From positions 62,001 to 126,000 of the forward strand of contig NZ_BJEA01000009.1 in the NCBI RefSeq assembly GCF_005405425.1: 64,000 nucleotides of DNA. The letters run 5' to 3'. Shown here one piece after another: positions 7,954 to 15,917 of this stretch (position 1 is its first letter; each line of letters begins with the position of its first letter). The notes beneath the pieces were generated by a model that was given only the letters and a program-made list of their open reading frames with translations, had not been told where the DNA came from and ran no database searches. A program made the translations under genes and the position numbers. Source of the stretch: Lactiplantibacillus modestisalitolerans (GTDB taxonomy: Bacteria; Bacillota; Bacilli; Lactobacillales; Lactobacillaceae).

Positions 7954-8396
7954 TGTAACTAAATTAAATAGACAAAAAAATTCCCTCGGGGGCTAAGCCG
8001 GGGGAACACGTAAATCATTCAAGGTTATGTGTTCATTCTACCTACTATTGTAAGATTTTTCAAGTAGGTAGAGTTGAATTTTTCTGGATCACGGGGGAGC
8101 CAAGCCCCGTTACTAGAGTGGCAACATTCTAGCCAAGCCAACTAATCTTACCTTTCGGGGACTGACAGCCGGTTAGCGGAGCTAATGAAACAAGTCGACA
8201 GGTCAAGTGAGAGCCGCCGCTATAAACTCCCACTAGGAATTAATCTATACTTGTATTTAGGTTAGTTCCGAACGGCGGCCCCACGCACGGGGCGGGCGGT
8301 AAAGCAGTACGAAAGTACAGGGCTATTACGCAAGGCCAGTGATCCAAACAACTAAAAATAAATGATTGCTGGCACCTATAAAGGGTGCTTTTTTTA
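7954..8396 (+). ncRNA. Candidate large structured non-coding RNA (about 440 nt)
   Basis: No open frame, a strong promoter at 7919-7947 and a terminator (GCACC/GGTGC, 8372-8388, then eight T). In between are many stems: TTCCC/GGGAA (7981/8002), AACAC/GTGTT, CTACCTACT/AGTAGGTAG (8038/8063), ACGGGG/CCCCGT (8091/8105) and CTAGA/TCTAG. A long GCCGCC/GGCGGC stem (8213/8274) encloses GGAATTAATCTA/TAGGTTAGTTCC, followed by a GTAC-GAAA-GTAC tetraloop hairpin (8307). Large abundant RNAs such as ROOL are known from lactobacillus plasmids and this could be one; that identity is a guess. An origin-region structure is the alternative. Confidence 0.5.
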
Positions 8397-8399
8397 TAG

Positions 8400-8421
8400 G
8401 CTAGATTAGTTAGGCTAATCT
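8400..8421. repeat. Perfect hairpin repeat
   Basis: TAGATTAG and CTAATCTA form an 8-bp palindrome directly after the structured RNA. Function unknown; possibly a secondary stop or an origin element. Confidence 0.4.
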
Positions 8422-8452
8422 ACAAGCGCAATAGTAACAATACAAGTGTTTT

Positions 8453-8653
8453 TACGTGACGGTGATTCGTGACGAACAACAAAAAGTTTTCTTCTTCGCA
8501 AAACAAGGGGAAAACTATATCCCGCTCAGGTTCAAGCGTTCTGAACAGCAAAGGGCAAGCGCACTAAACTGGTTTGACCTTGAGAGTTAAGATCACGTGG
8601 TTGCGTGCAGATAGGTTAAACTAGGGTGTTATTAATGTACTAATCGTCACGTA
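8453..8653. other. Second folded non-coding region
   Basis: A 9-bp perfect closing stem (TACGTGACG at 8453, CGTCACGTA at 8645) encloses AGTTTTC/GAAAACT, GGTTC/GAAC-type hairpins and GGTTTGACCT/AGGTTAAACT (wobble-paired). GTGACG occurs twice near the left arm. No open frame. It could be an RNA domain continuing the preceding one, or part of the plasmid origin. Confidence 0.35.
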
Positions 8654-8771
8654 GACCACAAAACGTTAAGAACTAACTACTAACGATAGACACACTATTA
8701 ATATTATATAGTCTCAGCCTAGGCGGGTTCTAAGCCGACATGTTTCGGACAATTATACATGAAACGTCATT

Positions 8772-8941
8772 ATCACAAATTAACTTATATACGTAGAATA
8801 ATAAACTTTCACAAATGTAAAATACTGGTATATTAACATTTACAAATTTACTCTATTTTCACAAAGTATCGTTATCGTATGATATCGGTAAATATATAGC
8901 TTGCTATCGTTGATATAACAAGGATTTACACACTTCACAAA
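8772..8941. other. Putative origin remnant with TTCACAAA octamers
   Basis: AT-rich stretch with five TTCACAAA-like octamers (8772, 8808, 8839, 8858, 8934), spaced irregularly, plus TATCG-containing motifs. Iteron-like, but spacing and match are too loose for a firm call. Confidence 0.3.
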
Positions 8942-8959
8942 CTTTAGCTTTTAATACTA

Positions 8960-9420
8960 AGCGTTATGTTAACTTGATTGAATTGAGTGGCTGCACCGAG
9001 CTTTCATAGTGCTATACTGTAACCGTGTTGACATGACACGCTACTTTCATTTTTGAAATGGGTGTAATTGATCTGATTTGACACGGATTAATTCTTTCTA
9101 AAAGTATGTGACCTATCATTAATTTGATAGGCCTTTTTGTGTGCTTATAAGAAACCTAATCAGCTTTATACGCTAAAAGGTGTAAAAAACTAGTTAAAAG
9201 CTGTTAATTCCTTATGCTCCCACGCTTTGTTCGTCCGCTACCATTGACAGCAAACAGTTAGTTTTTCTGAATCTTAACAAGAATTTAGCGGCTATGTTCT
9301 TGTTAAGGGCCTTATTTTTCGTTTTTAGCGGTTTTGAGACTGTTTATATATATTTATACCAAAGCAAAAAGAAAAAGCCCTCAACAGGCTCTTAGAGGGC
9401 TAAATAACGAAGCCAGGACG
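8960..9420. other. Non-coding plasmid segment with several hairpins
   Basis: No credible gene. Contains a terminator-like CCTATC/GATAGG hairpin with T-run (about 9111-9136), a perfect 11-bp stem CTTAACAAGAA/TTCTTGTTAAG (9273-9307) followed by a T-rich run, and AGCCCTC/GAGGGCT (about 9376-9400) with a T-run on the minus strand. Two TTGACA boxes (from 9028 and about 9076) lack convincing -10 elements. Confidence 0.4.
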
Positions 9421-9429
9421 ATTAATAAT

Positions 9430-9880
9430 ATCTTCTTGTCTTTTTTTCAAAATATAAGAAGCTGTCTAGTATCTGCTGCTGGCGATTAAGCTGACAGTGC
9501 TGCTAGCCTGCGGCGCCGGTTACGTCCTGGCAGGCGACCACCCCCACAAGCAGTCGCGCGCTGAACGCTAGTCGTAACAGCGTCAGTAACCTTTTACCGC
9601 AAACAGCGGCGTCTTCGCGCTCCTGCGCAGGAGCCACTGTTTCGAGTTCAAATCACCGCTCTTTCTCTACTTCGCCTTCCTCCTCAATAGCAAAGGGTCC
9701 CCCGCTTATAGTTCATCTCCTTGCTCAGTTTTGCATTTAGCACGAGCATTGTTCACAGTTTAGCGACTAGAAAACGTGCACGTTGCCCACGCCACCGGCG
9801 GCCCGGGCCAAATCTTTTGACAGCAACATTAGGTATCCTTTAAACTAGCAATAAAAGGTAACTAATTCAAAAAATTCGGT
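9430..9880. other. GC-rich non-coding leader of the ATPase island
   Basis: Base composition rises sharply around 9480 and matches the ATPase gene, marking the left edge of a separately acquired block. Holds a perfect 16-bp palindrome GCTCCTGCGCAGGAGC (9619-9634) and a possible promoter TTGACA (9817) / TTTAAA (9839). No gene seen. Confidence 0.45.
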
Positions 9881-9883
9881 TGG

Positions 9884-9940
9884 GCGGTGCTCAAGAAAGC
9901 TTTCTCGGGGAGGAAAGCGATTCTTGGGTGCGGCCTTTTC
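9884..9940 (+). promoter_or_regulatory. Terminator-like leader hairpin before the P-type ATPase
   Basis: GCTCAAGAA (9889) pairs with TTCTTGGGT (9921), with GCTTTC/GAAAGC inside, followed by CTTTTCTT and then the ribosome site 20 nt before the ATG. An attenuator in a leader is plausible. I do not see the yybP-ykoY manganese riboswitch core. Confidence 0.4.
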
Positions 9941-9956
9941 TTATTGGAGGAAACTT

Positions 9957-12761
9957 ATGACCCCTTACAACGAACACAAAGCAGATGTCCTAAAGCGCTT
10001 GGCCACCAGCCGGCAAAGCGGCCTCACCAGTGAAGAAGCACAGGCCCGGCTCACCCAGCATGGCCCCAACGCCTTGGCCGCCAGCAAGCCCCTACCAGCC
10101 TGGCGCCAGTTTTTGGCCACCTTGAAAGAACCTTTGGTGATTATTTTATTCATCGCCGTGCTATTGGCTTGGGCCAGCGCCGGCTATGACTTCTTCGTGC
10201 GCCACGACCCCAGCCATGGTATGGCGGCAGTGTATGAAAGCATTGCGATTCTGCTGCTGATTTTCGTTAATGCCGGCCTCTCCTTCTGGCAAGCCAAAAG
10301 CGCACAAAAATCCCTGGACGCCCTGAAGGTGATGGCGGATCACCACGCCAAGGTCCTGCGCGATGGCGACTGGCTGACGGTGCCAGCCACCGAGCTGGTG
10401 CCTGGCGATATTGTCAGTGTCAAAACCGGCGACTTCATCGAAGCCGACGTTCGCTGGCTCCATGTCGCCGAGCTGCAAACCAACGAAGCCCACCTCACCG
10501 GCGAAGCGGAACCTGTGCAAAAACAAACCCACGCATTGGGCGCTGACGTGCAAATCGGTGACCGCACCAACATGGGCTTTTCTGGTGCGACAGTGACGCA
10601 TGGTAACGGCCTCGGGGTGGTGGTTGCGACCGGCATGCAAACCGAGCTGGGCAAAATCGCCACCTTGCTGGATCAAGTCAAGGACAAAAAGACCCCGATT
10701 GAACGCACCATTGCGAGCCTGACCACCAAACTGATGATGGTGGCGATGGTGATTGTGGCGTTCACGTTGCTGGTGGAGCTCTTGAAAGCCTATCAGCAAA
10801 CTGGCAGTCTCTCCTTCGCTGCGCTGGCCGAATCCCTCTCTACGGCGATTGCCTTGGCGGTGGCCGCGATTCCCGATGCGCTACCGGCGGTGCTGTCAAT
10901 TGTGCTCACGGTCGGGGCCACGATGCTGGCCAAAAACAACGGTCTGATCAAGTCCCTGAACAGTGTGGAAACCCTAGGGGCCACCAGCTACATTGCCTCA
11001 GATAAAACTGGTACCTTGACCAAAAATGAAATGACTGTCACCCGGTTTTATGCCAATGGCGCCAGTTATGTAGTGGAAGGCGACGGCTATGAACCAGTAG
11101 GCGAAATCATCCCTGATGACGAAGCCGACACCCCCGGCTTTTCGCGCTTCATGATGGCCGCTGTCCTGAATAACGAAGCGGCGATTCAAACCGACGACGA
11201 AGGCCGCAGCCGCCCGTATGGCAACCCCACCGACGTAGCTCTGGTAGTGATGGGCCACAAATTTGGTATCGATCGCGATACGATTTTGAGCAAAGACCAG
11301 GCGCAGGACATCGACATCATTCGCGAACTGCCGTTTGACAGCGACCGTAAAATGATGAGTGTCGTCATTAAAGATGGCGACCAGTATCAGGTGCTGACTA
11401 AAGGTGCGCCAGACGTGATTTTAGCCAAAACTGATGCCATTCTGGACCACGACCAACTCGTAACATTGCCAGCTGGTCAAACTGCGGTAGAAGCGCAGGT
11501 CAACCGCTTTGCCGAACAGGCGCTGCGGACGCTGGCGGTGACGCTGCGTGACATCGACGAGGATCTGGCGTTGCATGGTAGCACCGCTGAGCTTGAGCAG
11601 CACCTGACCTTACTAGGCATTGCCGGCATCATTGACCCGCCGCGGCCGGAAGTGCGTCAAAGTGTGACCACCTTGCACCAAGCCGGTATTCAGGTCGTGA
11701 TGATCACCGGCGATCACGCAGTCACCGCCCGCGCGATTGCCTTAAAGCTGGGCATTGTCACCGACCCTAGCGCCCGGGTAGTGGAAGGCAAGCAGCTGGA
11801 AGCCATGACCGATGAAGATTTGTTCCGGCTCGCGCCAAGCATCCGCGTATACGCCCGGGTGTCGCCGGAGCACAAGCAGCGCATCGTGCGCGCCTTGCAG
11901 CAGCATGGCGAAACCGTGGCCATGACTGGTGATGGCATCAATGACGCGCCAGCCTTACGCGCTGCTGACATTGGCATTGCCATGGGCATTAATGGCACCG
12001 AAGTCACCAAAGACGCCGCAGATCTGATTTTACTGGATGATAAATTCACCACCATCGAGCGCAGTGTCCGCGCCGGCCGCACCATTTTTGGCAATATCAA
12101 AAACTTTATGCGGCATGAGTTAACCACCAATGTCGCCGAGGTGTTGGCGCTGCTGTTCGGCGTGCTACTGATGACGCAACCCGTCGGCCAAGTGTCGGCC
12201 ACCACCCCAACATTAACGGCGCTGATGGTGCTGTGGGTGAACATGATTTCCGATGCTTTACCGAGCTTTGCCCTCGGCTATGATGTGCCAGAAGCTGACC
12301 TCATGAACCAGCCGCCGCGCAATGTGAAACAATCCATTTTGCATGGCATGCTCGGGCGCATCTTCCTGCGCGGTATTGTGATGGGTGGGCTCGTGTATGT
12401 CGCCTTCATCTGGGCTGCCAGTCAAGGCATGAGCGGCGCAGAAGCGCAAACCCTCGCCTTTTTGACCCTGGTGTTTGGCCAGCTGTGGCATGTGTTCGAC
12501 GCGCGTAGCACCCGCACTTTGTTCGCCCGCAACCCGTTTGAAAACTATCAGTTGCTGCTGGCAGTGGCTTTCGCGGCGGTGGCTTCATTACTTGTCACCA
12601 TCATGCCGTTCTTCAACGAAGTGATGGGGACCGCGCCACTTTCTAGCACGCTGTATGCTGCGGTAGTCTTTATCCCGGCGCTACCGACCCTCATTTTGTC
12701 TGGAATCAAAGAACTGTGGCTGCGTTGGCATCGCCCGCCGGTAGCCCCAGAGCATGATTAA
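9957..12761 (+). CDS. Cation-transporting P-type (P2A, Ca2+/Mn2+-like) ATPase
   Basis: 934-residue membrane ATPase related to calcium/manganese pumps such as PMR1 and LMCA1. Start chosen at the ATG after GGAGG (9946-9950); a TTG 33 nt upstream lies inside the leader hairpin. Motifs: TGEA actuator loop (181-184, usually TGES), DKTGT phosphorylation site (D349), MTGDGINDAP (about 656-665), ten predicted membrane helices. Helix M4 reads IPDALP (D307), where calcium pumps have IPEGLP. Helix M6 keeps the acidic residue in VNMISDALPS. Codon use is far more GC-rich than in neighbouring genes, so it was transferred from a higher-GC donor and is the only obvious adaptive cargo of the element. Transported ion uncertain. 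Confidence 0.9.
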   Translation: MTPYNEHKADVLKRLATSRQSGLTSEEAQARLTQHGPNALAASKPLPAWRQFLATLKEPLVIILFIAVLLAWASAGYDFFVRHDPSHGMAAVYESIAILLLIFVNAGLSFWQAKSAQKSLDALKVMADHHAKVLRDGDWLTVPATELVPGDIVSVKTGDFIEADVRWLHVAELQTNEAHLTGEAEPVQKQTHALGADVQIGDRTNMGFSGATVTHGNGLGVVVATGMQTELGKIATLLDQVKDKKTPIERTIASLTTKLMMVAMVIVAFTLLVELLKAYQQTGSLSFAALAESLSTAIALAVAAIPDALPAVLSIVLTVGATMLAKNNGLIKSLNSVETLGATSYIASDKTGTLTKNEMTVTRFYANGASYVVEGDGYEPVGEIIPDDEADTPGFSRFMMAAVLNNEAAIQTDDEGRSRPYGNPTDVALVVMGHKFGIDRDTILSKDQAQDIDIIRELPFDSDRKMMSVVIKDGDQYQVLTKGAPDVILAKTDAILDHDQLVTLPAGQTAVEAQVNRFAEQALRTLAVTLRDIDEDLALHGSTAELEQHLTLLGIAGIIDPPRPEVRQSVTTLHQAGIQVVMITGDHAVTARAIALKLGIVTDPSARVVEGKQLEAMTDEDLFRLAPSIRVYARVSPEHKQRIVRALQQHGETVAMTGDGINDAPALRAADIGIAMGINGTEVTKDAADLILLDDKFTTIERSVRAGRTIFGNIKNFMRHELTTNVAEVLALLFGVLLMTQPVGQVSATTPTLTALMVLWVNMISDALPSFALGYDVPEADLMNQPPRNVKQSILHGMLGRIFLRGIVMGGLVYVAFIWAASQGMSGAEAQTLAFLTLVFGQLWHVFDARSTRTLFARNPFENYQLLLAVAFAAVASLLVTIMPFFNEVMGTAPLSSTLYAAVVFIPALPTLILSGIKELWLRWHRPPVAPEHD

Positions 12762-12820
12762 AGATTGTTTTTTCGTGCCAGATTGCCTACAATCGGGGTA
12801 ACCATATCGAGGTGAGCCAG

Positions 12821-13075
12821 TTGAATGTTTATCATGCGCTGAAAATGATTCAGATCGAGCACCAGCCCCTCAATCATCGCCAGGTCGTGATCACCGATGA
12901 AAACGGCAAGCCGCTTTCGCAGCTGACCGATCTACTATGTGATTGTCTCAGTAAAATCGACCTTTTCGTTGATTTGCCCAGCACCGACACGGCCAGCGAT
13001 GTCATCGATGACCTGCATTTACTGACGCCCTTGCCGAATGACGTGCTGGACGAATACCAAAAAGTCCTCGATTAG
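12821..13075 (+). CDS. Small acidic protein of unknown function
   Basis: 84 residues from a TTG start preceded by GAGGTGA (12809-12815); an in-frame GTG at 12812 overlaps that ribosome site and is less likely. Hydrophilic, ends in an acidic helix (NDVLDEYQKVLD), no membrane segment or known motif. It shares the high GC content of the ATPase gene 59 nt upstream and was probably transferred with it. No function assigned. Confidence 0.5.
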   Translation: MNVYHALKMIQIEHQPLNHRQVVITDENGKPLSQLTDLLCDCLSKIDLFVDLPSTDTASDVIDDLHLLTPLPNDVLDEYQKVLD

Positions 13076-13086
13076 CCGATTTGAAG

Positions 13087-13133
13087 TGCCCTACAATTGT
13101 TAGACAAGAAGTCTAACGATTGTGGGGCATTTC
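13087..13133 (+). terminator. Terminator at the right edge of the ATPase island
   Basis: A 19-bp stem (13087-13105 with 13111-13129, two wobble pairs, loop AAGAA) followed by TTTCTT. GC content drops immediately after it. Confidence 0.75.
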
Positions 13134-13587
13134 TTGCACTAACTTTTCACCAGCTGAAATTGAAACCCAAAACCGGGATTTAGTAAAACATGCTGACGAG
13201 TTTTTAACCGATCCAGAAAGTGGCTGGGAAGTCTTCTTAGAACCCGAAGCCATTCAACTGCTCAGTTTCTGGTGTCGAACACCACAACAAATGCGACGCT
13301 TTATCCGCATCATTTTGAATGCTAAAAACAACCTCGAAAAAGAACATCAAGCCTTAGGAGTCAAAATTAATTTAGGTGACGATACGCTTAAACCACTGAT
13401 AACTAAGACCTTGAGAAGATACTTTAACGTGCTCAGAAGTAACGAGAAGCATGTTAAGGACGTGGAAAACTATTTGTACGGGACCATGACGAATCTGTTC
13501 GGTATTTACTGGAATAAACTAGCTGGGGCTAAATATCGGGCGCAACACTCAGAAGAATTCAAAAATCAAGGGGTCATTTCAGATTAG
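13132..13587 (+). pseudogene. 5'-truncated plasmid gene, possibly a replication initiator C-terminus
   Basis: The frame encodes about 150 residues (NFSPAEIETQNRDLVKHADE... ENYLYGTMTNLFGIYWNKLA...). The only start codons lie inside the preceding terminator stem and have no ribosome site, so the N-terminus was probably lost at the ATPase-island junction. Mixed helical content and the YLYGTM..N segment recall the C-terminal domain of plasmid RepA-type initiators, but this is resemblance only. AT-rich, like the mob region that follows. Confidence 0.4.
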
Positions 13588-13594
13588 CTCTAAA

Positions 13595-13667
13595 ATCGTT
13601 TCTCAGCCGTTTTAGTTAACTGGCATATAAATACACCAGAGCTGATTTAAAATGGCTTAGAAACGAT
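13595..13667. repeat. 20-bp inverted repeat
   Basis: ATCGTTTCTCAGCCGTTTTA (13595-13614) and TAAAATGGCTTAGAAACGAT (13648-13667) are inverted repeats with two mismatches. They lie between the truncated gene and mobB; they may be a terminator for either direction or the end of a lost element. Confidence 0.5.
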
Positions 13668-13809
13668 AAATATAGCCAATAATAAGCGAAAAAATACGCT
13701 AATTGGTTTCAAAATCCTAAATTCATGTCAATAAAACGCCAATTTGGTTTAACCCTGAAATAAAATTGTCAGCAATTGAGGACGCGGAAACCTGAAAGCT
13801 TAACTTGAA

Positions 13810-14388
13810 CTAACCGAAATACTTGGTCAATAACCAGAAAATAAGGCCTGTCAGAATACCAGTCGGGATCACAGCCAGCAGATAATTCTTAATTTCATAC
13901 CACGAGAACCGCTTTTTCGTGGTTTGTAACTGCTGATCCATTTGATCAGCGACTTGGGCCATCGTCTCTTGAATGGTCTGGTTCACTTGGTCGCTGAGTT
14001 GGCTGAGGCGCTGGTTGTTTTTGGCTTGTTCGGTTTGAATTTGTTTGAGCGCGGTCAGATTTTCCTGACTGATCAGGTTGGTCTGCTTTTGGAATGCTGC
14101 GTAGGCGCTTTGTAAGGTCTGTTTTAATTGGGCTTGCGAGCTGGCGTTGCTGCTGTCTAAGTTGTTTAAGGTCGTCTGAAACTGTTGGTTGACTTGTTGG
14201 GCGGTCTGTTCGATCTGATGAAGTTGTTGATCGAGGGACGTTTTGGCTGTGGCTTGCAGTTGAATCTGAGTGCCCTGGTAATTCCGGAGTTCGGCTATGG
14301 TCTGATTGAGCTGGGTCAATTGTTGGGTTAACGGTTCGTTCTGGTTGCTGGTTGGTTCTTGTTTGGTTTTGTCGGCTTGCCAACTCAT
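13810..14388 (-). CDS. mobB: Mobilisation accessory membrane protein (MobB-like)
   Basis: 192 residues, mostly a Gln-rich coiled coil, with one C-terminal membrane segment (YLLAVIPTGILTGLIFWLL). The ATG at 14388 follows AAAGGAG; an upstream in-frame ATG at 14415 would put that ribosome site inside the gene. Its first 443 nt are also read in another frame as the C-terminal third of mobA, an overlap also known for mobA/mobB genes of small mobilisable plasmids. It probably anchors or stabilises the relaxosome at the membrane. Name inferred from position and layout. Confidence 0.65.
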   Translation of the reverse strand: MSWQADKTKQEPTSNQNEPLTQQLTQLNQTIAELRNYQGTQIQLQATAKTSLDQQLHQIEQTAQQVNQQFQTTLNNLDSSNASSQAQLKQTLQSAYAAFQKQTNLISQENLTALKQIQTEQAKNNQRLSQLSDQVNQTIQETMAQVADQMDQQLQTTKKRFSWYEIKNYLLAVIPTGILTGLIFWLLTKYFG

Positions 14389-15115
14389 TAAAAATCGTCT
14401 CCTTTTCATAATCAAGCCCGAGTTTGGTTCCCCGAGACTTGTAATTGGTCCCTAATAGCTGATAGGTGAGATTTTTGCCCCGTTCCCATACTTTAACTGC
14501 CTGTTGTTTCAAGTCGTCCTGAAAGGCCTGAAAATCGCGAATCAGGGGGTTCTGCATGGTGTGATCGACGGCTTGGCGGATTTGATCTTTCCAAGTGGGC
14601 TGCTGTTTAGCCCGGAGCTTAATTTCGGCCATTGAGCGTTTCTCGTGACGGTTAGGATCGGGCCGGGTGACCATTAAGCCATGTTCCTGGCACACTTGAT
14701 CCGTGATGTGGACTAAGTGATCGCGATATTGGTGCCAATTACCGTGCATTTTTTGCCCGGTTTCCAGGTTAATCGCGCCAATGACGGCATGGACGTGTAA
14801 CGAATCGGTATCGGCATGTTCATAAAGGGCCACCTGTTGATTGGGATAGGCTTTGGCATAAACTTCTTTGGCAACGGCTAAAACCGTTGTCTGATCATGA
14901 GGATCTTGCGGATTAAATTCCAACGGGCTAAAGGCAATCCGGCTGGCATACGCTTGGGTTTTACCAGGATTGCCATAGACGGCCCGCACTTGTTTAAATT
15001 CGCTTTTAGCGTACTGAATATCTAAATTGAGGCCATCTTTTTTGATGGCTCGTTTTTCAGCGTAATTGACTAACCTAGATGCACTGGTGGAACGTTTTAT
15101 GTGAGTTGTTGCCAT
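13946..15115 (-). CDS. mobA: Relaxase/mobilisation nuclease (MOBP type)
   Basis: 389-residue relaxase that nicks the plasmid at oriT and pilots the strand into recipients using a helper conjugation system. The N-terminal domain has the nicking tyrosine (Y18 in LVNYAEKRA) and the metal-binding histidine motif H100-A-D102...H107-V-H109. After residue ~250 it is low-complexity and hydrophilic (Gln/Ser/Pro/Asp), where it overlaps mobB. It starts within the end of mobC (19-nt overlap), consistent with coupled translation. All catalytic residues are present, so it may be active. Confidence 0.88.
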   Translation of the reverse strand: MATTHIKRSTSASRLVNYAEKRAIKKDGLNLDIQYAKSEFKQVRAVYGNPGKTQAYASRIAFSPLEFNPQDPHDQTTVLAVAKEVYAKAYPNQQVALYEHADTDSLHVHAVIGAINLETGQKMHGNWHQYRDHLVHITDQVCQEHGLMVTRPDPNRHEKRSMAEIKLRAKQQPTWKDQIRQAVDHTMQNPLIRDFQAFQDDLKQQAVKVWERGKNLTYQLLGTNYKSRGTKLGLDYEKETIFNELASRQNQTRTNQQPERTVNPTIDPAQSDHSRTPELPGHSDSTASHSQNVPRSTTSSDRTDRPTSQPTVSDDLKQLRQQQRQLASPIKTDLTKRLRSIPKADQPDQSGKSDRAQTNSNRTSQKQPAPQPTQRPSEPDHSRDDGPSR

Positions 15116-15450
15116 ACGCGTTGCACCTCGTTTTGTAAATCCTTTAATGCTTGGGGATCGATTTGACCACCTTGATTAGCATGATGGGCCAATTGATTAA
15201 GATTACCGCCAATTTTAGCTAACTGATGAGTGATGTTCTGGGCATCTTGGGCAGCAATCTTAGGGGCAACTAAGCGCGCCCCCTGGGCCTTCTTTTTGAC
15301 AAAAGCCGGCACGGACAGATTTAAAGTTTGCGCGGAACGCACCAGCTTTAAATAGTCCGGTTCACTCACCCGAAAATTAATTTGTTTGCTAGCCTGACGA
15401 TGAACCTGAGTCGTCTTTTTTGTGCTAGCCAGATTTTGTGGTTCGTTCAC
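15097..15450 (-). CDS. mobC: Mobilisation protein MobC (relaxosome accessory)
   Basis: 117 residues. The N-terminal ribbon-helix-helix-like part (INFRVSEPDYLKLVRSAQ) is for oriT binding, and the C-terminal IGGNLNQLAHHANQGG signature is typical of MobC. Start at GTG 15450, placed just after GGAGG; the longer frame reaching 15579 runs back through the oriT-like region. It opens the mobC-mobA-mobB operon and should help MobA open the duplex. Confidence 0.85.
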   Translation of the reverse strand: MNEPQNLASTKKTTQVHRQASKQINFRVSEPDYLKLVRSAQTLNLSVPAFVKKKAQGARLVAPKIAAQDAQNITHQLAKIGGNLNQLAHHANQGGQIDPQALKDLQNEVQRVWQQLT

Positions 15451-15554
15451 AAGTCCCACCTCCGTTGCCCTGCGGGCAAAGTTATTCGAGATATCAAAAG
15501 TCGGATCAGCCGTCGGCTGATGACCTCCTAATGATAATCGAATAATAGAGGGTT

Positions 15555-15645
15555 GGCAAGCAACCCGCATGCTAGCCACAAGACTACGTTTGTGGCAGCT
15601 GCGGTGCTTGCAAGGGGGACAGCTAACGCTCCCCCTTGACCCCCA
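15555..15645. other. Candidate oriT of the mob module
   Basis: Directly upstream of mobC lie GCCACAA/TTGTGGC (about 15575-15596) and a perfect CAAGGGGGA/TCCCCCTTG repeat (15611-15619, 15630-15638) followed by ACCCCC. Position and repeat pattern fit a transfer origin; the nick site is not determined. Confidence 0.5.
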
Positions 15646-15663
15646 AGTTCGCTGTGCAATGCC

Positions 15664-15696
15664 AAAAGTGGTTAGCCGATTGGCTAGCCACTTTTT
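15664..15696. terminator. Bidirectional terminator-like hairpin
   Basis: AAAAGTGGTTAGCC pairs with GGCTAGCCACTTTTT (one wobble), giving A-run/T-run flanks on both strands between higBA and the mob genes. From here to 15917 I see no gene. Confidence 0.7.
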
Positions 15697-15917
15697 GTCA
15701 AAGCTTCGCGTTTTTACTCAAAATTGCTATCGGAATTTGAGTAAAAAAGTCTTCCAGACAGGGGCTGTCGGCCGAATGATTTTGCATCATGAGCATGCCT
15801 TCAGCAGTAGCCTTTCAGGCGGAGTTTTGCGCAAACGGCGCAAGCTAATTTAGCTTGATCAAAAAAGCAGCAGTTGATTTAATCAACTGCTGCCAAATAC
15901 CTCTTTAAAGGTCTAAC

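Noticed and set aside
9630-9670. tRNA-like GTTCGAGTTCAAATC-type sequence
   Set aside because: Resembles a T-loop, but flanking arms do not pair and no cloverleaf can be drawn.
9840-9956. yybP-ykoY manganese riboswitch before the ATPase
   Set aside because: The conserved core segments of that riboswitch are not present; only a terminator-like hairpin is.
10161-12244. Long minus-strand frames (212 and 176 codons) inside the ATPase gene
   Set aside because: Shadow frames caused by the high GC content of the ATPase gene.
13120-13131. TTG start for the truncated plasmid gene
   Set aside because: Lies within the 3' arm of a terminator stem and has no ribosome site.
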